Below are positions 9,768-17,922 of a stretch of 64,000 nt of DNA, piece by piece. The stretch is from an uncultured Lachnospiraceae bacterium. Lineage in GTDB: Bacteria > Bacillota > Clostridia > Lachnospirales > Lachnospiraceae. Position 1 is the stretch's first letter, and each line of letters starts with the position of its first letter. The notes under the pieces were generated by a model. The model ran no database searches and was not told the origin of the DNA. It worked only from the letters and a program-made list of their open reading frames with translations. The position numbers were made by a program, and so were the translations under genes. The stretch covers positions 8,651 through 72,650 of the forward strand of contig CAKSBC010000011.1 in NCBI GenBank assembly GCA_934438085.1. The letters are read 5' to 3'.

Positions 9768-11150
9768 TTACTGTTCGTCTGCGTTTAATATAATATTCAC
9801 TGCCTCTTCCATATCAGCAGCAATAAAATCCGGATGCACATCGTATTTGCCGTCCTTTAAAGCATTTCCTGTTAAAACGCCTATAGTTTTAAGCCCAAGC
9901 TTTTGTCCGCAGAGAATATCTGCCGTGGAATCTCCTATCATCCATGAGCCTTTAAGATCAATGTTGTGCTCTGAGGCAGCCTTAAGTATCATTCCCGGTT
10001 CAGGCTTTCTGCAGCCGCATTTAAATTTAAGCTCTCTTACCTCGCCGTCAAAGCCGCGATCAGTATGATGCGGGCAAAAATAGGCTCCGTCAATATAGGC
10101 TCCGCATTCTCCCAATCTTGTATCAAGAGCCTTTTGTATTTCATCAAGGCTCTCAAAATCAGCTTCGCCTCTCGCAACGACAGGCTGATTTGTTATGACT
10201 ACAGCAAGGTATTCCGAAGAATTGAGCGTTCTTACAGCCTCTGCTGCCTTAGGCAAAAGCTCTATAGCTTCCGGCGCGTTAATAAAGCCCTTTTCAACAT
10301 TAAGAGTGCCGTCTCTGTCCATGAATACACATTTTTGTCTGTTTGAAAGATTTCTTTTTTCATAAAGACCGCTTTCAACAGCTCTTGTGACCTCATCGTA
10401 GCGCTCAGGCGTACCCATATCCTTTACATACTCACTTGAGCTGTAGGCATATACACTTCCCTTATCTATCATTTTGTGAATGATATCCTTATCAAGATCC
10501 ACCTTGCCTTCTATAGGCTCAGGAATAGAATTGAGTACCTTAGGTGATATAGCATAAATGCCTGAATTTACCTGATTGTGATAGAAAAATGTGCGCTCCG
10601 CCTTTTTGCTGATAAAGCCTGTTACAGGTCTTGAAAGTACTGCATTTTCATCGCTGAAGGAGGCATTAATTCCGCATTTATCTTCAGTGAAGTCATTTAC
10701 ATTCTCAACTTCATCGGTAACTATGATATCGGAGTCATAAGGATGTGAGTTTGGATGAACAAAGAGTGTGACAGCAGCGCCCGATTCATTATGGCAGCTC
10801 ATAAATCTGTCAAAATCAACCGACAGCATCAGATCGCCCATCAGCAGAAGAAAGCTCTCATCAAGCTCCTCCTTAAGATAATACAAGGCTCCGGCAGTGC
10901 CCATAGGTCTGTCTTCATTAAAATATGATATTTTAACTCCGAAGCCGCTTCCGTCACCGAAATAATCACTGATGCATTCACTTAAGTAGCCCGTTATAAG
11001 CTTGATATCCGTAATTCCGCATCTTCTGAGATTTTCTATCTGATATTCAAGTATAGGCTTACCGAGAACGGGTATCATAGGCTTCGGTATATCCGATGCA
11101 ACGCTGCGTATCCTTGTTCCGTGCCCTCCGGCCATTATAACTGCCTTCAT
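9768..11150 (-). CDS. Fused sugar-phosphate nucleotidyltransferase and HAD phosphatase (GmhB-like)
   Basis: Residues 1-235 are a nucleotidyltransferase starting AVIMAGGHGTRI with the IPKPMIPVLGKP sugar-phosphate loop, like D-glycero-D-manno-heptose-1-phosphate guanylyltransferase or GlmU-type pyrophosphorylases. Residues about 270-455 are a HAD-IIIA phosphatase with FMDRDGTLN (nucleophile Asp), the histidinol/heptose-bisphosphatase metal cysteines around CPHH and CGC, and MIGDSTADI. The fusion could remove one phosphate and then activate a sugar-1-phosphate with NTP for surface glycan synthesis. The start ATG follows GGAGG and overlaps the upstream glycosyltransferase by four bases. The exact sugar is not known. 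Confidence 0.85.
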   Translation of the reverse strand: MKAVIMAGGHGTRIRSVASDIPKPMIPVLGKPILEYQIENLRRCGITDIKLITGYLSECISDYFGDGSGFGVKISYFNEDRPMGTAGALYYLKEELDESFLLLMGDLMLSVDFDRFMSCHNESGAAVTLFVHPNSHPYDSDIIVTDEVENVNDFTEDKCGINASFSDENAVLSRPVTGFISKKAERTFFYHNQVNSGIYAISPKVLNSIPEPIEGKVDLDKDIIHKMIDKGSVYAYSSSEYVKDMGTPERYDEVTRAVESGLYEKRNLSNRQKCVFMDRDGTLNVEKGFINAPEAIELLPKAAEAVRTLNSSEYLAVVITNQPVVARGEADFESLDEIQKALDTRLGECGAYIDGAYFCPHHTDRGFDGEVRELKFKCGCRKPEPGMILKAASEHNIDLKGSWMIGDSTADILCGQKLGLKTIGVLTGNALKDGKYDVHPDFIAADMEEAVNIILNADEQ

Positions 11151-12145
11151 CCGTTCCTCCTTAGTTTGATGATTTTCTTTGCGTAGCTTTTATTCATAGC
11201 TAAAAACAACATTGCTCTGTCCGGGATCTTCCTGTAGGCCTTTCCCAGTCTGAAGCCGATGTACTTAAAGCCAGATGAAATAATAAGCTCAGGAAGCTCC
11301 ATTGCCGCATGATTTTTTATAAGCCATGCTGCTGTATTTTTGACGAGTTTTATTCCTTCTCCCTCTGATGCTATGCCGTTAAACACCTCCGGATTCATCG
11401 CCTGACTCATGCCAAGGTCAAAGTTTCTGTGAAGCTGCTGCATAGCTGTGTAGGAATGTGAATGCATAACTCTTGCGGCTGATACATAGCGGCTGAAATA
11501 GCCGTTTTTCAGTGCCTTTGCGGCATATATCATGTCTTCATTAAATATCGCTGTATCGGTAAAGCCGCCAAGCTCGTCATATATCCTCTTTTTGTAGGCG
11601 CAGCAGACATTTGAAGCAAAAAATGTCTTTATGCCAAACCTGTCAATGTCATCTATTGTTTTAACACTGTCCTTTGCAGGATAATTAAACTCTCTTGTAT
11701 ATCGTTCTATAGCTCCTGCTCCCTCTCTCGGAAGCTGTCTGCCGTAGGCAATCGCTGTTTTTTCGTCAGTCTCAAGTGCGCCTACAAGCTTAGTTGTAAG
11801 GTATTTATCATCCGGCACTGCGTCATCTGTCATGCATATGAAGGCATCTGCCTCTGATAATGCCGCAGCCGCCTTTCTTGTGCCTGCATGGTCAAATTCG
11901 CTCTGTGAGATACACTTATAAATATATGAGCTGCTGTCTTCAAACACCTGCTTTATAAGCTCAAGTGTTTTATCGGGATTACACGCAGCTTCATCCGGAA
12001 CCGTGTTGATAATTATAAGCTTCCTGAACGGGCGTTCCTGAACTTTAAGCATCTGCAAAAGCCGGAGGAAGCTCTCCCCCGGTTTATATACAGGAATTAT
12101 TATGTCAAATGTATTTATACTGTCCTTCAATGTCCGCTCATCCAA
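11147..12145 (-). CDS. Glycosyltransferase family 2 (rhamnosyltransferase-like)
   Basis: A GT-A fold enzyme of 332 aa beginning FDIIIPVYKPGESFLRLLQML, with the metal/nucleotide motif ICMTDDAVPDD and a later NEDMIYAAKAL segment typical of rhamnosyl-type GT2 proteins. It should add a sugar to a lipid-linked glycan at the inner membrane face. The frame opens at a TTG codon with no strong ribosome binding site, so the start is uncertain. It is four bases overlapped with the nucleotidyltransferase-phosphatase gene downstream. Confidence 0.82.
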   Translation of the reverse strand: MDERTLKDSINTFDIIIPVYKPGESFLRLLQMLKVQERPFRKLIIINTVPDEAACNPDKTLELIKQVFEDSSSYIYKCISQSEFDHAGTRKAAAALSEADAFICMTDDAVPDDKYLTTKLVGALETDEKTAIAYGRQLPREGAGAIERYTREFNYPAKDSVKTIDDIDRFGIKTFFASNVCCAYKKRIYDELGGFTDTAIFNEDMIYAAKALKNGYFSRYVSAARVMHSHSYTAMQQLHRNFDLGMSQAMNPEVFNGIASEGEGIKLVKNTAAWLIKNHAAMELPELIISSGFKYIGFRLGKAYRKIPDRAMLFLAMNKSYAKKIIKLRRNG

Positions 12146-12163
12146 TTTCCGAATCCGTCTGCA

Positions 12164-13492
12164 TCAGTCGGCTTCTTCTTCGCCTCTTGCTATATTTATA
12201 TTCTTTTTAACAGTGCTTGCAAAGACTATCGCAAGAAGCAGCATGTAAGCCGCATAAGCAGCAGCCGCTCCCGTCATTCCGTAAGAGGTGACTGCACGTC
12301 TTGAAAGTATCGCCGTGCCTATCGCCATAATAAGATAATTCATAAATATCATTTCCTGCTTTCTCATAATAATAAGCAGATAATAATACAGATTTGTGAC
12401 TGCATAGAAACAGCCTCCCAGGATTATCATAATAAACTCATAATGTCTGCTTGTAAGAAGTCCGGTATACTGCGCTCCAAGCAGTGTTTCAAGGATATGA
12501 AGCACCGGCTTTCCTATGATATAGGTAAGCGCCACACCTATTACAGACATTATCAGAATATACATAAACAGTATTCTTCCTGCCTTCTGAAAGCTGTCAT
12601 AGGATTTTTCATCCCACACTCTCGCAAGTCTCGTCATATATGGCTTAATGATGAAATTCGCAGCAAGATAAATTACTGATGTAGGCATAAACAAAATGTT
12701 GAAAATGCCGTTGTCCGCATCTGTCATGTAAAAATCCACCGCATACTTTGCCGAAGAGAATATGAAAAAATCTACAAATACAGATAAGAATATGAGCAGT
12801 GTGCTCTTAACGAGTGCAGGCACCCTTGTTTCCTTGTCATTATGCCCATCATCTGAAGAACCGGCGTCGGTACCGTGCCTGAAGCATTCTCCCGGCTGCA
12901 TAAGCTTGTTCACAAGATATGATCTGAAAAAGCTTATGCATATCATCTGCATTCCTACAGCAAGGGCGGATGAAACTATAAGATCCTTCGTGATAACTAT
13001 TGCAGCACAAAGCACAGCTGCAGAAAGCAGTGTTCTAAATGTCAGCTCCATGCCTCCTATATATAGCTTATCTATGCGCTGACATTCACTTTCATAAAGA
13101 TCGGCTATCGCATCGCATATCTTATAAAGCACAAGCAGGAAAATGACTGAGCATTTTCTGAAGCCGTAATGCCCGGTAAAGGTCATCACAGCAAGATATA
13201 CTAATGCAGCAATTGCCGCGATCCCAGAAGTGATAAGTCTCAGCTTTCTGTAATCCTCATAAGAATACTCATGTTTTGTGTCAGTTATGTGATATGGTCT
13301 GATACCGAAATACGCTATTATAAACATCTGCTGACCCACGGTCGAAAAACCGAAGCTGAAAACGCCTCCGTCGTCCGGTCCTGCAAAATGCATGGCGAAA
13401 AATGCAAGTACCATAGAAGAAAGCGCATATACAGCGCTTCCTACGGTGTTCCATATATAATCCTTTTTTAAGCTTGTCTTATTCTTATCCAT
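12164..13492 (-). CDS. Polysaccharide flippase (Wzx/MOP superfamily)
   Basis: A protein of 442 aa with about 12 membrane helices and the N-terminal pattern KKDYIWNTVGSAVYALSSMVLAFF, typical of MOP-superfamily O-unit flippases. It would move a lipid-linked glycan unit across the membrane. A cytoplasmic loop near residues 205-220 is unusually hydrophilic. It lies between two glycosyltransferase genes. A second flippase is found 4 kb away in the same cluster. Confidence 0.82.
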   Translation of the reverse strand: MDKNKTSLKKDYIWNTVGSAVYALSSMVLAFFAMHFAGPDDGGVFSFGFSTVGQQMFIIAYFGIRPYHITDTKHEYSYEDYRKLRLITSGIAAIAALVYLAVMTFTGHYGFRKCSVIFLLVLYKICDAIADLYESECQRIDKLYIGGMELTFRTLLSAAVLCAAIVITKDLIVSSALAVGMQMICISFFRSYLVNKLMQPGECFRHGTDAGSSDDGHNDKETRVPALVKSTLLIFLSVFVDFFIFSSAKYAVDFYMTDADNGIFNILFMPTSVIYLAANFIIKPYMTRLARVWDEKSYDSFQKAGRILFMYILIMSVIGVALTYIIGKPVLHILETLLGAQYTGLLTSRHYEFIMIILGGCFYAVTNLYYYLLIIMRKQEMIFMNYLIMAIGTAILSRRAVTSYGMTGAAAAYAAYMLLLAIVFASTVKKNINIARGEEEAD

Positions 13493-13520
13493 AATTATTA
13501 ATAATCTTATTTGTAATTGA

Positions 13521-14219
13521 TCAGATGCTCATTATTGCACTAAGCATCCTCTTCATGTATTTTGCAGCATTGACAGGATTGAGATATGAGGTTCCTGCTT
13601 CCCTTTCGGCAACCTTGACAGGAACTTCTGCAACTCTTGCACCGTGCTTTATAAGCGCCGCAATAGTATCAGGCTCCGGTGAAAGGTAGCTAAGCTTTGC
13701 AAACATCTTTATAATGCGTCTGTCATACATCCTGAGTCCGCAGGTCGGGTCTGTAACAACAGCGCCGGTCTTAAATCTGATTGCTGCCCTGATAAGCTTT
13801 GAACCGATATTTCTCATACCGCCCATCTTGTTTTCAAGGCCAATAAATCTCGACCCCATAACTATGTCATAGCCTTCTTCGGCCTTCTTACACATGGCAT
13901 CTATATATTCCGGTCTGTGCTGACCGTCACCGTCAAACTGAACAGCATATTTATAGCCCTTTTCCCATGCGTAGATCATACCGTTATGAAAGCATCCGGT
14001 AAGCCCGAGATTTATCGGGAGATTCAGTGCATTGTAGCCGCGTCTTCTGCATATCACATCCGTACCGTCGGTAGAACCGTCGGTCACTACAACGTAATCA
14101 AGCTCCGGATATTTCTCAGTAAGCTCGTCCACAACTCTTTCAATACTGTCTGCCTCGTTATATGCAGGTATTACCAGCAGTACATCGCTTTTTTTATTAG
14201 TGACTGTATTTTCTGACAT
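13521..14219 (-). CDS. Glycosyltransferase family 2 (polyprenyl-phosphate sugar transferase-like)
   Basis: A protein of 232 aa resembling DPM1-like enzymes: LLVIPAYNEADSIERVV at the N-terminus, VTDGSTDGT, the metal motif QFDGDGQH, and a SRF..RNIGSKLIR segment. There is no C-terminal GtrA-like membrane part. Such enzymes load a sugar from a nucleotide onto polyprenyl phosphate or transfer it onto a growing chain. The ATP-grasp gene ends seven bases upstream. Confidence 0.82.
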   Translation of the reverse strand: MSENTVTNKKSDVLLVIPAYNEADSIERVVDELTEKYPELDYVVVTDGSTDGTDVICRRRGYNALNLPINLGLTGCFHNGMIYAWEKGYKYAVQFDGDGQHRPEYIDAMCKKAEEGYDIVMGSRFIGLENKMGGMRNIGSKLIRAAIRFKTGAVVTDPTCGLRMYDRRIIKMFAKLSYLSPEPDTIAALIKHGARVAEVPVKVAEREAGTSYLNPVNAAKYMKRMLSAIMSI

Positions 14220-14226
14220 ATTATGA

Positions 14227-15255
14227 TCACATTTTCCTTATAGCAATATCTTTATATCCGTGAACTCCGGGCTGCTCTTCCATGCAGCGGACAGCCTCTT
14301 CATGCCTTCCCTGCATCATAAGAATGTATGCTCTCGGCACATCTGCTCCGGCAAGATAAGAAAACGGGTAACCGCCTCCGAACCTCGCGTTTATGTCAAT
14401 GACATAAGGAGCCATATTATCAGTGCTCATAATGACGTCAACATCAATAAGTCCCACTGTAGGAAATGCCGCGGATATCTGCATTCCGAGCTCCGTAAGC
14501 ACCTTATATTCCTTGTCATCCTTTCCGAGAATGACAGCTTCATCAGTCTCTCCCGAACGCATGGCAAGCTTTTTTCTGACGATGGTCTTTATATAGTTTC
14601 CGTCAAGATCGGAGATCACATCAAGTCCGTATTCATTGCCCTCTCTGAGCTCCTGAATAAGTACGCATTCCTTCTTCGCTGCCTCGGATTCAAATTTGAG
14701 ATAGCTTTCCTTTATCTCACGCATACACATTCCGTAGGCTGCTTTAAGCTCCTTCTTGTCGTAGGCCTTTATAATGCCTATAGAACCCATGCCGAAGCGC
14801 GGCTTTATTATCACAGGCCAGCTCATAGTCATGGCGTCTATCTTAAGAAGAGCACTGTCGATATTAACATCTGTCTCAGGGCATCTTATACGATTTCTCC
14901 ACAGTCTTAAGAACATATTGTATTTATCATTGCAGTCCGCCAGAGTTTCTGCATCCGAAACTATAACCTTCGTTCCCACTGCTTCAAATTCCTTTTTATG
15001 TGCCGCCAGTACCGGCAGATCCACATCAAAAAAAGAAACGACCATATCTATCTTATGCTCTCGGCATTTTTCTATCAGAAAAGGGATATAGTCGTCATCA
15101 TAAATGACCGGTGTTAAAAAGTATCCGTCAGCAGCCGGAAGTGCCGGGCTCATCTGTGAGTTAGATGCAAAAACAAGGCCCTCACCCTGAAGAGCCTTTT
15201 TGAAATACTCGACCATATAGGTCCTTCTGCCTGCGCTAGTCAAAAGAATATTCAT
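14227..15255 (-). CDS. ATP-grasp ligase (carbamoyl-phosphate-synthase-like / PylC-like)
   Basis: A protein of about 342 aa starting MNILLTSAGRR, an N-terminal Rossmann-like domain. It is followed by the ATP-grasp core PVIIKPRFGMGSIG (nucleotide loop) and VIDINARFGGGYPFS (metal ligands Asp/Asn). Enzymes of this type join a carboxylate to an amine or thiol through an acyl-phosphate. Inside a glycan cluster this suggests attaching an amino acid or similar group to a sugar. The frame extends 38 codons upstream, but that part would overlap the PLP gene and looks non-coding, so ATG 15255 is preferred. No good ribosome binding site is visible. Confidence 0.75.
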   Translation of the reverse strand: MNILLTSAGRRTYMVEYFKKALQGEGLVFASNSQMSPALPAADGYFLTPVIYDDDYIPFLIEKCREHKIDMVVSFFDVDLPVLAAHKKEFEAVGTKVIVSDAETLADCNDKYNMFLRLWRNRIRCPETDVNIDSALLKIDAMTMSWPVIIKPRFGMGSIGIIKAYDKKELKAAYGMCMREIKESYLKFESEAAKKECVLIQELREGNEYGLDVISDLDGNYIKTIVRKKLAMRSGETDEAVILGKDDKEYKVLTELGMQISAAFPTVGLIDVDVIMSTDNMAPYVIDINARFGGGYPFSYLAGADVPRAYILMMQGRHEEAVRCMEEQPGVHGYKDIAIRKM

Positions 15256-15302
15256 ACGCAATATATTAACATACCTCAAATAGAACGCAAAGACGTATTT
15301 AT

Positions 15303-16265
15303 TTATTTCGGCTGACTTTCTGCCATATCCCAAAATAAAGGATAGCCTCCGGTGTGAATAAACAGACAATTTCCGCCGTAATTATTCTTCTCTATCTCTT
15401 TTTCCATACCGTAAAATGCCTTTCCGGTATAGGTCGGATCAAGCGGCAGTGCATATTCAAAGAGCATGCGTTCTATGCATTCCATTATACTATCATCATA
15501 ATGGCCGTAGCCACCGCAAAGATAGCTGTCAGATATGTCAAAGCCATCCGTCTCCGGCGACATTACCGCAGGATTGAAGCTATAGAGATTATCAAGAATA
15601 ACTTCCTTTTCTCTCTGTGCAGTTCTTGCCACAGATATTCCGTGTATAGCCGGACACATTTGCGGGGAATATCCGTTTACGGTTATTTCCGTTCTTTCTC
15701 CTGCCGTTAATCCGCTTATAGTAGCTCCGGTGCCTGCTGCAAGAAAGATATGATTGAATAAAACAGCATTTTCTCTCGCCCAGCGCATTATTTCCCCGTA
15801 CTCCTTGAAGGAAGCCATCATAAGCGCAGTGCGGTTTCCCTGACCGAGACTGTTGCCGTATATATAATAAGGTCTTCTGCCTGCATCCTTTTCAAGAGCT
15901 ATAGCTTCTTCCACAGTCTTTCTGACATTTTGTCCGCTGCAGTACATAACTTTTGCTCCGGAAGAGATCACAAATCGCTCATTCAAAGGACTTTTTGCTT
16001 CCTCATCAGCATCCTTCTTGATAATGACAGTGCATGGAATGCCCTGCTGCATTGCCATATGCGCCACCGCTCTGTTCATATTAGAGCCGGGTGAGCCATA
16101 GGATATCACAGAATCAAAGCCTCTTTTTTTCATATCCGCAATGAGCTCTGCGGCGATCCTGACCTTATTTCCTCCGAACGAAAAAGGTATTTTATCATCT
16201 CTTTTTATATATATTCCGGCATTTTCATACTGCTTAAGAAAATATATAGGGCTTTCAAATTTCAT
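15303..16265 (-). CDS. PLP-dependent enzyme, ACC deaminase/D-cysteine desulfhydrase-like
   Basis: A fold-type II PLP protein of 320 aa. It has the PLP lysine in SFGGNKVR (about residues 29-36), VISYGSPGSNMNRAVAHMA, and the glycine-rich phosphate loop AAGTGATISGL, and ends with FIHTGGYPLF, as in ACC deaminase and D-cysteine desulfhydrase. It is shorter in some loops than those enzymes, so the reaction is unclear. It lies one base from the flippase stop upstream and directly before the ATP-grasp gene. A supply of an unusual or D-amino acid for the ligase is one possible role (inference). Confidence 0.75.
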   Translation of the reverse strand: MKFESPIYFLKQYENAGIYIKRDDKIPFSFGGNKVRIAAELIADMKKRGFDSVISYGSPGSNMNRAVAHMAMQQGIPCTVIIKKDADEEAKSPLNERFVISSGAKVMYCSGQNVRKTVEEAIALEKDAGRRPYYIYGNSLGQGNRTALMMASFKEYGEIMRWARENAVLFNHIFLAAGTGATISGLTAGERTEITVNGYSPQMCPAIHGISVARTAQREKEVILDNLYSFNPAVMSPETDGFDISDSYLCGGYGHYDDSIMECIERMLFEYALPLDPTYTGKAFYGMEKEIEKNNYGGNCLFIHTGGYPLFWDMAESQPK

Positions 16266-16266
16266 A

Positions 16267-17763
16267 TCACAGCTTCTTTCCGACTACAAGCTTTACAGTT
16301 TCTACAAGATATCTGAGACTTTCCATCCTGAATAAAAGTGCGGCGGCTAAATATATAAGGCCTCCTACGGCTATCTGAACCACCATAAGCACAAGGCAGC
16401 TTCCTGCAGATATCGTTCCTGATATAAATGCAGTGCTTCCTCCGAACATAATTATCTCAATAACATAAACAGCAATTCCCATAAAAGCTGAAAGTATGAA
16501 TTCAGGAAGGATATCCTTCCACTGCTCAAACGGACCGTAGCCAACTATTTTTTTATTCGGCCACCCGTTTATAAATGTACACACATAGTCGAACAGCGCC
16601 TTCATGAAGAGCATACCGCCTATGCCGAGTCTGATACTGAATATGAGGACAGCAACACCTATGATCTTTTTAATGATCTCAAGCTTTAAATAAATATCAC
16701 TTCTTCCGTTGGCATTGATGGCTTGAAGATTCGCGATGTGAATGTGCCAAACACTGTAGGAAAGACAGCAAAGACGAAGCAGCGGAACTGCCGGCATCCA
16801 CTCAGGGCCTAACAGCAGCATGACCATAGAATCCGCTACCGCCATAACTCCTATAAGTGCCGGGAACATTACAAAGCCGGAAAGCTTTATCGTTCTTCTC
16901 AACATGCTCTTTGCCTTTTGCTTTTCATCCTGAGTCTTTGAAAATGCAGGAAGCATGACGGCCTGCACAGTCGATGCCATAGAATTAACTATGACCTGCG
17001 GAAACTGGTTTCCTCTGTTATAAAAGCCGACCATTGCCGCATCATAGAGTCTTGAAATAAAAGGAGTATAGATATTGGAGTATGCCGTATCGATAAGTCC
17101 CGAAACAAGCACCTTCCAGCCGTAAGAAAACAGTCTCTTAAGTCGTTCCGCAGAAACCGCAAATTTCGGACGCCACTTAAGACTGATATAAAGAAAGGCC
17201 ATAAGACAGATATTCTTTATCAGCTGCTGCAATACGAGCGCCCAGGTACCTGCACCCTTAAATGCAGCAATAACACCGGCAATTCCCGAAAAAATATCTG
17301 CAAGTATCGTAGCAATGCACTGAAGCCTGAAATTCATGTTCCTTGCAACTATAGCTATCTCAACAGATACCACAGAACCTGAAAACAGCATAAGTGCAAG
17401 CACTCTCAGCATAGGTGTGATATCAGAGTCACTGAAGAAATCCGCTATAAACGGCGCTGACACAAATATAAATGCATAAAGTGCCGCCGATATGATAAGG
17501 CCTGTCCAGAAAACCGAGCTTAAATCCAGATCATTAACCTCTTTTTTCTGAATAAGTGCTGTCTGGAAGCCATTCTGAATAATGACATTGGCAACCGAAA
17601 TAAAAATAAGCATGGTCGCCATAGTGCCGTATTTCTCAGGTCCGAGCAGTCTTGCCAGAACAACAGAAATAAGGAAGGTGACCAGCTGATCGCCTCCGTT
17701 CTCCATGGCCTTCCAGAAAAAGCCCGATATTACATTTTTTTTGATGCCGCTGTTCTGCTCCAA
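16267..17763 (-). CDS. Lipopolysaccharide/teichuronic-type flippase (MOP superfamily, WzxC/TuaB-like)
   Basis: A protein of 498 aa with about 14 membrane helices. The N-terminus KKNVISGFFWKAMENGGDQLVTF and ARLLGPEKYG are typical of the polysaccharide synthesis/flippase family related to TuaB and WzxC. It differs clearly from the 442-aa flippase in the same cluster. The start is TTG at 17763, eight bases after GAGGA. The first gene of the compact flippase-PLP-ATP-grasp block, it probably carries the finished unit outward. Confidence 0.82.
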   Translation of the reverse strand: MEQNSGIKKNVISGFFWKAMENGGDQLVTFLISVVLARLLGPEKYGTMATMLIFISVANVIIQNGFQTALIQKKEVNDLDLSSVFWTGLIISAALYAFIFVSAPFIADFFSDSDITPMLRVLALMLFSGSVVSVEIAIVARNMNFRLQCIATILADIFSGIAGVIAAFKGAGTWALVLQQLIKNICLMAFLYISLKWRPKFAVSAERLKRLFSYGWKVLVSGLIDTAYSNIYTPFISRLYDAAMVGFYNRGNQFPQVIVNSMASTVQAVMLPAFSKTQDEKQKAKSMLRRTIKLSGFVMFPALIGVMAVADSMVMLLLGPEWMPAVPLLRLCCLSYSVWHIHIANLQAINANGRSDIYLKLEIIKKIIGVAVLIFSIRLGIGGMLFMKALFDYVCTFINGWPNKKIVGYGPFEQWKDILPEFILSAFMGIAVYVIEIIMFGGSTAFISGTISAGSCLVLMVVQIAVGGLIYLAAALLFRMESLRYLVETVKLVVGKKL

Positions 17764-17885
17764 TTTATGAGTCCTCTTTTCAATGCCCGATCATAAGCCC
17801 TCAGGCATCATTATATATAAATATTTCTCATTACTCAAAGAAAATGTCGGCGCTGCCTTTTACTGCATGCCGGCATTTTCCGGAT

Positions 17886-17908
17886 AGTGCCGAAAAGCCT
17901 TCGGCACT
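17886..17908. terminator. Hairpin at the 3' side of the L,D-transpeptidase gene
   Basis: A 9-bp perfect stem AGTGCCGAA/TTCGGCACT with a 5-base loop lies about 15 bases past the transpeptidase stop. On the minus strand it is not followed by a strong U run; on the plus strand TTTATATTT follows. It is a stem-loop that may stop transcription or protect the 3' end. A second weaker inverted repeat (CCGG...CCGG) lies next to it. Confidence 0.5.
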
Positions 17909-17922
17909 TTATATTTAACTGA

